DNA of 64,000 bases from Wuchereria bancrofti. Its lineage: Eukaryota > Nematoda > Chromadorea > Rhabditida > Onchocercidae. The stretch spans positions 1,959,292 through 2,023,291 of the forward strand of contig SSBO01000014.1 in assembly GCA_005281725.1 (NCBI GenBank). The letters are read 5' to 3'. The position numbers and the translations under genes were made by a program. Of this stretch, positions 10,968-22,778 are shown in pieces. The notes under the pieces were generated by a model. The model was not told the DNA's origin and did no database searches. It was given only the letters and a program-made list of their open reading frames with translations. Positions within the stretch are counted from its first letter, which is position 1; each line of letters begins with the position of its first letter.

Positions 10968-13900
10968 GTAATTGTTAAAAGTTTTCTGAGATTCGGCTTA
11001 AAATTCAAAAAGCGCGACTTTACAAAGGATTTTTTAGAAATAACTTGGGTTACATAACTTACCCTACCTTTCACCAAAGTTTTCCTTTTTGTGAATGAAA
11101 TCTGTAATATCAAATTTCAGAATAAACTTCAAAAATTTTATGATACTGGAAAATCTTACTTACTGTCTTTAAAAAGAATGCAACTAATAATCAGGTAATG
11201 TTATATAAAGATTTATTATGATAATATTTTCGCAGTTAAAAAAGAAAAAGTTATGTTCGTATCCAAGAATTAATCGATCTTCATTTATCTGCCACAAATT
11301 TCTGGGAATTTTCCCTTCCCATTACCATGAAATCATTTTTTACGGGTGATATGAACAAATTTCAGAATGCTTCAAAGAGATTTCACATTCAATGACTTTC
11401 TGTCGCAAGCAAGGGCGTGAAATCTGTTCGGGAAAGGAAGCGCGAATATCTCAGTAAATATTGTGATAAGCTGTCTTCCCGACATCCATCTACTGTTGGG
11501 TTAGTTAGAGTGGAACTTAATTTAAAAATGCAAAACAAGGATTTAAGGTCGAGAATACAATTTAAGAACATATCGGAAATGGAAAAAGAAGAATTGCTGG
11601 AATCTATCTTAGCGTTTGATTGTTGTAAATTTAATTTTTGACCTAGAAAATGTAGTCGTTTTCTGCAACAAATGTCCTACATTTAAGCCGGTCATCTCTA
11701 TTCATGAGAACCTATTTAAAACGTTCCGGTACGAGAGATACTACCAATCCATCTTTTTTCTACCTATAAAATTTGTGGAATTCTACCTCATTAGTTGTTT
11801 CTAGGATCTTTTCAGCAAAAAAGTAGAAGTTGTGAAACGGATAAATTAAATGTAAGAAATAAATTTGCTTTCATTTCTCTTTCTTCTGTTGAATATTGTC
11901 ACATTGAGAATATAACATATAGGATTACGATCAGGAAAAGAATGTTTTAGGAATTTAAACATCTAGTAAGACTTGGAAATATGGATTCTTTAATAGAAAA
12001 CAAATGAGAATGGTGACAATTCGCTAATTCATTTAATTGTTTCGCAAACTTTCCCTCAATCATTTCGGGGATATCCCATTCTAATCATAAACTTCTATCT
12101 AATCAGAATCCAAAAGGAGATTTTGCCTTTCTAAATCATTGGAAGATTAAATTGCTTAGCTCCTTTCATTTTAAATTTGTTCAAACCTCAGTCAGCCTAG
12201 TAATACAGGATACGTACTGCCTCAGAAGTTATATTTAACATCAGTTCCGGTCTTTCCCATTTTTAAGGAAATAATGACAGATGGAGAGTAGGGTAATTTA
12301 ACTGACAACATTTCTCTTGCAAATTATAAACGAAGAAACCTGCTTATTTATAAATATTCTTTTATTTGCAAAGAAAATATCTCAAACGCTTCACATGTGT
12401 TAGCACAGATTAGCTGCAACAAAGAACTTTGGAAGCAATAAGAGAAACAATTCCTCAAATATAGATTAATTTAATGTCAGTTTTGGAAAGGCAGCTTAAA
12501 ATTTCAGAAACATAAACATAATCTATGAAAAACATGACAGTTTTCTAACTTACTGGCAGCAGTATTCCACAACGCATTGCGAAAAGAAAAAAGAGATCGA
12601 CTTAAAAAATGGAAATAAATTTGGAACTTTTGCAGAAGTGCCATCGAGTGACAAACAGTACAACATGCAAGTGATTGATTGATTATCTGTTATAGATGCT
12701 ACAAAATATACGGAATGAAACACAATATTCATAGAAAAACGCACAGAAAAACCCATGGAAAAAGTTTTGTTTAAGAAAGCAGACTACAGAGAAATGATAA
12801 GAAAAAAAAAAAAACAAAAACAAAACGTAATACACATCATCAAAATTATCGCAAAATATCAGCAAGAACTAATAGAGCAGAAGTAGTCTAATGAAAAGTA
12901 AAGTGACATGTAATGAGTATAGTCATTTGGATCCGTAATTTATTAGAAAAGAACTGCAGTGGAAATTCGGCATAAAACAGAAGTTTTCATTATTATCAAA
13001 AGAAAAAAAATGTGAGAAAATTTTTATGAAAGGCAGTATAGCATTTACCAATCAAACAAATTGAAAAACCCAAATTTTATGGAAAAGGTGGATAATGAAT
13101 TCACACAGTCAATGTATAAAAACGACCTTTAAAAAGTGCCTACTTCAAATCGCTCTAAAAAGATTTATTTTATAGAAGAATCGAATTATTTCTTCCAGAA
13201 ATGGTTGTCCATTAGAGAGAGGGAGTAGTACGGCATTTTCTAAATTAGATCTCACGTTACATTAGTCTAAAACGTGAATAAAGTATTACATACAGTCTCA
13301 AACTGGAAAACCCCTTCTCGGACTACTAAGAACATTCAATTACTAACCAAGGACTAAATAAAGCTGTGAATGTGCCATCAAATCTTCCTATTTATTTTCT
13401 ATACGAATCACCCAATAGTCCCGATATTTCACAAATAACTTTTTCTCAAAAGCAATTAACAAAAAAAAAAAAAAACTTTTTTTTAAATTACTGAAAGACC
13501 AATTTATTGATCACTGACACTCATGATCATTCACTGATAAATATACTAAGCAATTCCAATGTTTTCTATACTATGCCATTCCTTCAATTTTCGATTCTTC
13601 CAATTTAAAAATCCTTCAAAAAATTAATTCTGTACAACAAACTAAAGAAAATATCAATGTCCAACAAAATGAACAGTAATGTCTGCATCAAGATAAAAGA
13701 GAAAAATAGCTTAACAATTTAAAAATATTTACAACAATGAACATCTGCAACAACCTTTCCCTAATTACAGCTACTTCTGTTCTGCTGTTAAGTTGCTAAT
13801 GTTCTAATGGCTTTATTATGTTTCCAAGATGCGTAACTCATAACTGATGGTTGTCATCGTAATGTTTCTAATCTGAATTCAAATTCTTCCACAACTCCAA

Positions 13901-14447
13901 CTGAAAGGTAATGTGTTATGCATTATAAATAGCATATATTTATTTATATAGACAACAACGCCGTAGTCGAAAAAATCAAATTAACCGTAAATATACCTTC
14001 CAAAAGAAGGAAAAAAGCAGTAAGAATGAATTTCTTGTAACAAATTCTTGAGCAAACCTTTTCGCGTAATAATTCTGTACAGCTTGCAATATTTTCATAT
14101 TGTTGAATTAATGAGTGTCTGTAAACAGATACTTAAATATCCTAAAGTGTCTTTTTATCAAAAACAGAAACTCAAGGATCATGTGATCAAATAGGAATGG
14201 CTGTTCGCTCAATTTGGTTTACACAATTTCCACATTTAGCGCGACTAATTGACAGGCTGTTCTTTTGAAAAGACAAAAAGCTAACTCTTCTAAACCTTAA
14301 CGTACTACAGAGTGCCACAAGGATCAACGAGACGTACCGCTCTATCCTTAACTTATCAGCCGATTGATAAGAAATTACTGACACTGTATAAAACATTTTG
14401 ATTTGTTCCTAATTTCATGGCTCATCCGACATCAGATATAGTCACAA
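10968..14447. other. Intergenic region, little coding signal
   Basis: About 3.5 kb of AT-rich sequence between the collagen start and the kinase stop. The only frame of note is on the plus strand at about 11394-11641, listed separately. No RNA gene or mobile element is recognised. Confidence 0.55.
11394..11641 (+). CDS. Possible short ORF or terminal exon, unknown
   Basis: An open frame of about 82 codons with a charged, protein-like composition (many Arg, Lys, Glu; a Glu-rich stretch before a final Cys-Cys), ending in TGA at 11639-11641. There is no ATG near its 5' end, so it would need to be a terminal exon joined to an upstream acceptor such as the CAAG near 11407. I cannot link it to a neighbour or a family; it may be chance. 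Confidence 0.22.
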
Positions 14448-17400
14448 CTAATTACTCATCCATTTATCTAGTTCACTATATGGCTGTTCATACTTTTTCT
14501 TCAACGTTTCAATTTCTTCTGCTAAATTGGGTGACGATTCGTGATCGGTTCCTGTAATTATTTCCCTTTTGGTCGTACTACATTCCACACTGCTAACGCC
14601 ATTCTCATTGTCAGTGACTTCTTTCTAGAAATTTTCAAAATGAAAGCAGGAAGTTGAATGAAATATTAATCATTTCAAATCAATAAAGAAACTAACGGGG
14701 GATTTCACCCAGGACAGATCTAACTAGAATCAAATTTATTAATTCCGTCAATTCTCCATAATTATCGTTACATTATACGCATTATTAATTATTACCGTTA
14801 ACTTCGAGTAAGTTTCAGAATATGTCAACGGTTCATTGGAATTTGGATACATCTGAAAAAAGAAATATATATCTATATAAAATATTAATATGTGGTGTGA
14901 TTAATTAATGCTATTATTATCATCAATTATTAAAGGCAATGTATCCTTTACACTGAATGACTGATAGCGTAATCGGCATGCAAATTTAGGTGACACGAAG
15001 ATCCTTTCACGTGTGATGAATCTCGAGAGATGTGGACTTCGTGAAACTCTTCACTATAACGACCGAAGATATATTACAAATTGAATGACCAGTAAGGTAT
15101 ACATATAGTACACAACAGCGTACACACTGAGAGCGTATATATGATAAATCTAAGCAAGGATGGAAAATTGCCATACTGTACGAACTTTTCACGTCATTAC
15201 GGTTGCTGAAATTATTCTTTGATGAAGTAGATGAGAGATGTATAGCAAGAAACAACTATATCTGAGTCTGACTGATTATTATTCATATAATTAGAGTATA
15301 GCAATTTTGGAGACACTAAAGGTCTTCCTTTAGTGAACTTTTAGAATAGCATAATAATAAAATATAAGTGGAAAACAATAGTTCGGTCGATAGTAGCAAA
15401 TATCATTGGTTATTTTGAATGACAGGCTCTTAGTTTGATAAGTATTAGCTTAATAACAGCATTTAATAACAGTTTGTTTTAAAAATATAGTCATCTAATA
15501 CTGCATGAAGGATAAAGTTTGAAAGAAGATGATCAAATGACATATTGCGTACATGAATTTAAGTATAAGAAATAGTGAAAACAATGCGAAAGTTGAAAGA
15601 GGAGAGGAAATCATTCACGATATCAGTCAACAGTGGTACAAACAAAAAGGACAACGGTATACAATGTCCCATAATTTAATGCTATCTTCTATTATCAGCC
15701 ATTTTTTAGCGTTATCTAATCATGAAAACAAATGACGTGTATGAAGGAGCAAGAACGAAAGATAGACATTAACATAAAGTGAGGAGACATTAACAATAAA
15801 CCTAAAACAAGTGTAAGTAAAAAAGCATAATTTTATCCCAATTTCAGGATTTTCCTCATCCTGATTTTTACTTTGCTTACATTCGTTAGTTCTTGTTTTA
15901 AAAATACAGCCATTATTTCAAAAATTTAAACGTTAACAACTACCGGCATAACTAGGAAGCATTGAAATCATCCGTCAACATAAGAACAGACCGACTGAAT
16001 GTTTCAAACACCAAAAGCTCATCGTTCAAACAGGTTTGAATAGATTACAAAATAAATCATACTAAATACATACTAGAAAATCCTACTAAATACTTTTTCT
16101 ACATATATATAGACTATTAAAATGAAAAAAATTACCTTACGAAGTATGGCAAGTACTTTTCGGATTTCTTTGATGGAGGGCCTTTCCTCTGGCAATTTCT
16201 GCCAACAACTGCAAACAAAAATAACATGAATTGTTTTGGCCTTCAAATTCGACTTTAAGATTCTTAGATGTTTTATTAAATACAATTTCAAACTTTGTAA
16301 ACAAGAAATTTCTTCTCCTTCTACACTATTCTTGAAGAAATTGATAACTAGTGAAGGAAAGCAAGGCTTCATTTCGTGCTAGAAGAATGAAACCTCTACC
16401 GTTCAATCATTTGCATAAGTTTAGTTGGAATATCCTGAATATGCGGCGGCCTCAGACCAGCGTAAACCTAAAAGTCTTTAATGGAAAGAAAATTTCAAAG
16501 CGTAGACCTGAAGTTTAATGAAAACGAAACTTTAATCCCGAAAAATGAATCCCAAATCAAAAATTAATAACTAATGACATCCTAAATAAAGGCCAGAAAA
16601 AGATCTTTAGAAGTTCCAACAATATAGATCATCTAATATAATCTCGTTCAGATACTAGAAATTTTTCACTTAATAGAATCAAAACCATAAATTCAGATAA
16701 GAACGTACACTCCACAATATTTCCTCGGCACTCTTACAATCACTATATGGTCGCATGCGTGTAATTATTTCCCAGAGTACAATTCCAAAACTATAAATAT
16801 CTGACTGCTTTGAAGGTGATGAACCAGCGATGATCTGCGAAAAAATTACTAGTTCTGATTTCAAATTCGTAAAATTTTCATATTTTTTGCCATTTTTCTA
16901 TTCTTAGTCTAAATTATTGAATTGTTCCAAACCTTCAAGCAAATTCTCATTACAAACGTCAAATTTAAGTCATCGAGGACTGTAGAAACCAAAGCATACC
17001 TCAGGGGCCATCCATGCTGCTGACCCTTGTCTATACTCTGTATCGGTGTTCATATACACCATCGTACCGAAATCAGCAACTTTGAGACAATGGCAGTTGT
17101 CATCAAGCAGCAAACTAAAACAAGAGCAATTATGTGGAGCAGTAGTGAACACCAGTTATTAGTCGTTGATCAAATATCAAGAAAATTACATCTGTCCCGG
17201 ATAATGCTTGAGTTCATCATGTAGCATAGATTCTGAACTTCATATTTGAACAAGTTGTAATATAATTTTTAGGATGGTACAAGGGAAAAGTTAGTGACTA
17301 AACAAAATTTTTTTTCTGTTCCCATGATAAAGCATATTAGTGACAAATTAGAAAAAAAGGAATTTGAGGAATAAGAACAGCTTAATACTCTCACTGTTAA

Positions 17401-19101
17401 AAGATGCCGCGTTTTACAATGGAAAAACTCGAAATTAAGCTTCGACATGATGATGCAACTATTCCAAAATTTGACCTATTAGAAAACGGAAAATAGATCA
17501 TACTTGGCAGTTTTCAGATCACCGTGCGCAAATCCTTTCCGGTGTATATAAGTTAATGCATCAATACATTGTGACGCCCAATCGAATGCATGATCTGCCT
17601 TATAGCTTATATTTTCTGACTTGTGTAACACTAAAAATAAACTTTGTTCCTGCCTGCATTACCGGTGCTATAAGGTGGTACATTGCGAAAATTGTTTTAA
17701 AAAAATTGTTAAAAAACTTTCCAAAACCAGTTCACCACGCCAATCATTTAATCTATATATATATACATATATTCGAAAATTGTCGTTAATTAGTTGCTAT
17801 TCAGCGACAATCTTCCAGGATATATTATGTCCTTTTCAATTACCACGGTAAAACAAGTATGAAGAATTGTCAACTGCATCAGTAGTATATACAACAAAAT
17901 TAGTATGGCAATAATTACTGGTTAAGAAAGAATAACTTAGTTGTGTTATTGAGTTTAAATATTTTAACATATTTTGGAGCAAAAGATATTTATTTTGTAT
18001 AATTAACAAAACAGATTATGGTAAGAAGATAGCTACTATGAAAACTACGCCATACATTTATGTAAGTCAAAATTGTCACTCAAAAAAGAAAAAAAAAAGA
18101 CGGAAAATTCTTCAAAGCTTACACTGATCGAGAGAACCACATGCCATATATTCCATTGCTATAGCATATACTGGATAAACGCATGCCCCCATTATTTCAA
18201 TCACGTTTGGATGGACCAAGTTGCGCATTACTTCTACCTTAAATGATTGCAAAAACTTCATTTCAAAATTTTAGTGAGAGAGCAATAAATTTTGCGAAAT
18301 CTTATATATCAACAGAAACGTTTCTATAAATTTAACATATTGTATCTTATCCTCACTATAATATTGTTAATAAGATTTCTGTTGAATAATACTGAGAATA
18401 GAAAGAAAATACAAAACCTCGTGATAAAAAATTCCTCGGAGAACTTCATCAGTTGAATTGATAATCTTTAAAGCTACTGTTACTTCTTTGCATTGTGCCT
18501 TCCATACATCGCTATAACTCCCCCTGAAAGCAACATAAAATTACTTGCGATGAATTACAGTAAGTGGTTTCCTTAATTCCTCACATTCGTTTTCTATATA
18601 TGATTTCATACATCTTTCAGAGAAGATCGAAAAACAGTTTTAACGTTTCTATAAATTTATCATCAGTTGAATTTAACAGAATCATTTCACATCGAATTTC
18701 ATAAATCCATCTGTTGCCATACTCGGTATGAAGAGTCATGTTTTAATAGCAGACCATTTTAAATAAACCAATTGGTTCTGGCAACTTTTCCTGGCAAAAA
18801 CCTCCTTATTCCCTATAGTACCATGCAATCCAATAAATTATAATAGGAATCAGAATCCATTATATTTGAGTCGTTGTTTCAAGAAATGGTAAGAAAAGGA
18901 AGTAGAAATAACGACATATTGCAAACAAACATACCTGCCTAATAGACGGTGTAATTTAAAACTGCAAAAGTCAACATTCAAGAATGGATCATCATTATAA
19001 CCATCGACAAGTGTTAAGGATGATAAAGACTTATCAAGAACACTCCTTGAGTGCTTTTCTTCTTCTTCATCATCAATCTTTAACGGTGGCAGTAAATCCA
19101 T
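14448..19101 (-). CDS. TAK1/MAP3K7-like protein kinase
   Basis: A MAP kinase kinase kinase of the TAK1 family, which in animals acts below TGF-beta, innate-immune and Wnt-type signals (MOM-4 is the worm member). Minus-strand exons: 18935-19101, 18418-18523, 18123-18237, 17844-17873, 17504-17615, 17000-17114, 16709-16834, 16400-16467, 16136-16208, 14796-14852, 14448-14624; 1,146 nt, 381 aa, all phases agree. The glycine loop is GRGSYSDV at 55-62, the ATP lysine is in VALK at 75, the catalytic loop HGDLKTAN at 170-177, DFGT at 191-194, and the TAK1-like SAAWMAPE at 208-215. The kinase domain ends near 304. A short tail finishes with a charged, possibly coiled segment, in place of the longer tail of vertebrate TAK1. 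The usual HRD arginine is Gly. The ATG directly follows a TTTTTAG acceptor, which fixes the start. Confidence 0.92.
17844..17873 (-). other. 30-nt microexon of the kinase gene
   Basis: A 30-base exon between a TGATGCAG acceptor and a GTAATT donor. It enters and leaves in phase 1 and joins the hinge-side exon (ending Ser-Leu-Asp-Gln) to the exon carrying the catalytic loop. Leaving it out keeps the frame, because 30 is divisible by three, so it could be skipped without destroying the protein. It would code for part of the loop after the hinge. Confidence 0.7.
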
Positions 19102-19108
19102 CTAAAAA
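19102..19108 (-). promoter_or_regulatory. Splice acceptor abutting kinase ATG (likely SL site)
   Basis: On the minus strand TTTTTAG is followed immediately by the ATG. With no coding exon upstream in the next 1.4 kb, this is best read as a spliced-leader trans-splice acceptor or the 3' end of a 5'-UTR intron. Confidence 0.6.
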
Positions 19109-20506
19109 CAAAACTTGGTCGGTCTGAACAAACTTATGACCCAAATCAAAACTGCTTCTAGAAAAAAATACAAAATTTTATTTAGGAACGAATAGATCTC
19201 AACGCTAAACAAATATATGAAACCTTGTTGAGAAAGTGGTCATGAAATCTAATAAAAGTATCAGTTATCCTTCCGCAACTGAAAAACCATTTGTACTACA
19301 GTGATCAAAACAATAGCATCATTTATACCATTTCATACTATTTCAGTAGTCCGTTCAGGACGGAGTGCAGCACAAAGTTCATCAAATGCAAACAAATGTT
19401 ATTTGAATTGATCTAAGATATGATCTATGTCAAAAAGCGTCAATAATTCCGAAAAAGATCTCACACCAAATTCTTTATTAATACTAAACAAGACAGTAAA
19501 TGCATTCCTTCACAAAACATCTAACGCATCGCATCGATAACGAAAAATTTTCATACCTATTTCATACGTTTCTACATGAATGTCAAGCGAAATATTACAA
19601 ATTAAAAGAGCTTTGGATTTAAAAAATGAAATCTTCCTTATGCCACTTTCAAATTTCGGAAAAAAAAAGTAATACAATGTATAGATAGAGGTCCGAAAAT
19701 CCAGAAACCTAATTTGCCCGAGAAGGATCAGTCCGGTAGTTCAATCTTACCGAACGATGTCACACAGAACACTGACTCTGTATATTCTCAATAATTCAAC
19801 TCGTTTTCATTAATCATAAATGAAATCTGAATCAATTCAATCCAAAATGATTTCATTCATCGTAATTGGAACAAGTTCAACCTAATTAAAAAACAAATCT
19901 TAGGATAGCAAATCTTCCCGTTTAACTTGTGAGGATGTGTTATAAAGCAAATTGATGAAACAGCAGTTCAATATAGGCACCGAGAGTACTATCAACATAT
20001 GCAAAGTCTGAGCACTCAACGTGTAAACAAAAACATTTACGAAATCCAAGAAAAAACATTAGAAAAAATTGCAGACAAACTAAAAATCAGGAAAAATAAA
20101 TAATAACGAAGTGAATGAATAATCGCTTTATAACATTTGAGAGATAAATTGTAAACGGTTAACTTAAAAGTGAAATTTATTTTCATTCAATTTAATCAAA
20201 TTTAACAATGCGATAATTTCAATTGAATAAAATTGAATTTGATTTAATAAGTTTAACCTAAATTACTATTTCCACTGAATTCACTTTCATTCCAATTAAA
20301 AAAAAATAGCATGTATCAAATAAGTCAGGAAGCGCCGGAAAAAAATAGCTCTGAACGAATCCAAACCTCATGATCACGAGTATCAGAAGTAAAACATGAA
20401 AGAACATGCACAGTGCTCAGAAATAAAAAACTGGAAAAACTTTTGAAATTGAAATTTTTTTTTTTGAAATTGAAAAAGGATTTTATATTAACTCGGTGAA
20501 AACAAG
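19109..20506. other. Intergenic, no gene seen
   Basis: AT-rich sequence with long A/T runs between the kinase start and the glutaredoxin stop. No open frame with splice support. The kinase promoter and the glutaredoxin 3' end should lie here; an AATATAAAA string just past the glutaredoxin stop may serve for polyadenylation. Confidence 0.5.
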
Positions 20507-21381
20507 CTATCGGAATTCTTTTTCCGGAGAACGACATTTAGTAATCGCATTTAGTAACAATCCAGCATTCTTCAATTGCTGCAGTTCCGTAAATCCACCG
20601 ATGAAATCACCACAAATAAATATCTGAGGTACCGAGGTTTGCTTTGTGATATTAATTAATCCATTAACATATGACTGATGATTTGCTGGGAAACAACGCT
20701 GAAAAATATAGCTGCACAATAAGTTTATATATACAAAAAAAATGTCAAAATTATATCTACAAATTTTTAGTCAAAATTTAACTATGTCCACAAAATATTT
20801 CACTCAAAGACAGTAGTACACAACTGTCCTGCAGAATCAACAGCAAATTGCAGATGTCAGCATTTATCACAGATAACTGGTCCTTGGATTTCATAGGAAA
20901 ACTGATATATTATTCTCATTTGAACTATTCGCCATACCATTCTGCATATCGTCCATTATCCTCATTACATTACATTTGATAACAATCACAAAAGTGCACT
21001 AACTCATCACTAATTACTCGCAAACACTTTATTTAACAAAAAAGAACTGTTTTGGCACTGATCGACTCAATGCTTTCTGCCATCTGAAAGTAATAATCAT
21101 TACACAAAACTAAATTTAACTGAGACTTTATATGATGCTCCTAATTTTGCTAATTACTATTCCTTCCACTAGCTGGTAAAATCAATAGACCAATGAAAAT
21201 TAACCTGATGAACATCCAAGTTCTTTTCCTTATATTCGATCCGTTCAGCATCTAGCAGCTGTTTAGCTCTCACACAGTATGGGCACCTCGGCATTGTAAA
21301 GATAACCACTGGGAAATGCTTCACTTCCCTCAGAATACTTTCTTCATCCACTGACGCAGTTGAGGACAGAGACTGGCCCAT
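20507..21381 (-). CDS. Dithiol glutaredoxin
   Basis: A class I glutaredoxin that uses glutathione to reduce protein disulfides and glutathionylated proteins. Two minus-strand exons, 21205-21381 and 20507-20698, give 122 aa. The active site CPYC is at residues 33-36 inside the typical beta-strand context (VVIFTMPRCPYC). The second exon carries the conserved TSVPQIF cis-proline segment and the GGFTEL glutathione-binding turn (GG-D/F-type). Length matches the family. The protein begins MGQSLS, a plausible N-myristoylation signal (Gly2, Ser6), which would place it at a membrane; this is inference. A TTTCAG acceptor lies 17 bases upstream of the ATG and supports this start. It is 1.4 kb from, and on the same strand as, the gene for the CYB5R4-like reductase, another redox protein, but the gap is too large to claim an operon. 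Confidence 0.93.
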
Positions 21382-21398
21382 TGTTGACTTCAGTGAAG

Positions 21399-21405
21399 CT
21401 GAAAT
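21399..21405 (-). promoter_or_regulatory. Likely trans-splice acceptor of glutaredoxin
   Basis: Minus strand GATTTCAG ends 17 bases before the glutaredoxin ATG, with no coding exon before it. Fits a spliced-leader site. Confidence 0.5.
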
Positions 21406-22778
21406 CTTCAAGGCCCATTAATAAATCTTCTCGAGAATTATTCTTCAAAACCAACACTGTAACAACAATCACACTTCACTATAAATAGAAGAGTCTTTGT
21501 GTGAACTGCAAAGACACTGAATCGAAAATAGGCATAATACAAACCTGACTTTTTGACCACACGACAATACTTGGGAAGTGCTTCAAACAAAGAACATAAG
21601 AGGACTACTGATCCAATCTAACTAATATTTCAGCAAATCATCACCTCAAGAAAATGATCACTAACGATTCTTTATGCATCCACCACTAACCACTGAGAAT
21701 TGTTAATAGATGAGCTCTTCGAGAAATATCCTATGAAGTCTCACGTATCACTTTTTTTTATAAGGAAATAAATCAATGGCTTACAGTTTTTCATAAAAAC
21801 CACACATTTTCAAGATACTTTTGATCAAGCGAAAAAAAAGAACACTTTAAGTTTCAAGTTCCAATTCCATGTTAACTATTCTAGATTCTCATTCGATGAT
21901 CTGTTGGTAAGATATAGATATGGACAGTACGATAACTTCTAAATAGCAATCGAACAATGCTAGAGGGAAAGAAATTTTATCCATATTAAATTCAGTAAAT
22001 GACATACCAAGATCGACTAGAAGCAATTATTTGCTGATAAAGAAAGCTACAAAAGTATGATGTCTGCGATAACGACAAGATTGATGGATTAAATATAAAA
22101 AGCTTTTGTTCAAGATTCAATAAGATTCATATTTCACAATTTTTTCCCTAGAGAAAGTTAGCAAAATATGCATCGCCCATATTCGAAATTTCATGGATTT
22201 TGAACCATTCTGAAAAGGAAACACCGTACTGAATGCAATGTCAAACCCATACTGAGCAATCCCCCTTCTGAATTTCTTTTCATCAAAATGTTTTATTTGA
22301 ACCTTGTAAATAAGTCTAAACTGCAACATTTCAAGGACAAACTGAATGCAAAGAAAAGACAAAAGAGAAAAGTGGTGATCAAGCAGTATTTTACTAGGAT
22401 ACCTGAAATATAAAATCCCATAATCATGCAAGTCTTGAATACTCGATTATAGAATGAAACACGTCTTAACAACATATTACATTAAAACTCCTCAAAAGAG
22501 CCTCAAATAGAAAGAATCGGTCTTAAAAAGAAGTCAATAAACCTCAAACACAGAAAGCACGTCATGTTCATGAACTACATAGGAAAGTGATCAAAGAAAA
22601 GTGGTTTCCCTATGGGAAATTCAAGTCTGGTGAGGAAAGCAGAACACAAAGTCCCTGAAGAAAAATGTATAAGTTACACTCTTTAAGATATGAAATGAAC
22701 AAAAGTCTAAATTAAGTAACTTTTTAATGAAAAGATCCATTCAGTACTTTGAAATCCTCTAGTATGTGGCTGCCTCAA
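21406..22778. other. Intergenic, no gene seen
   Basis: About 1.4 kb between the glutaredoxin start and the reductase stop. The two overlapping minus-strand open frames at 22117-22475 are rich in Phe, Leu and Tyr, have no splice support and resemble no family; I take them as chance. Confidence 0.5.
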
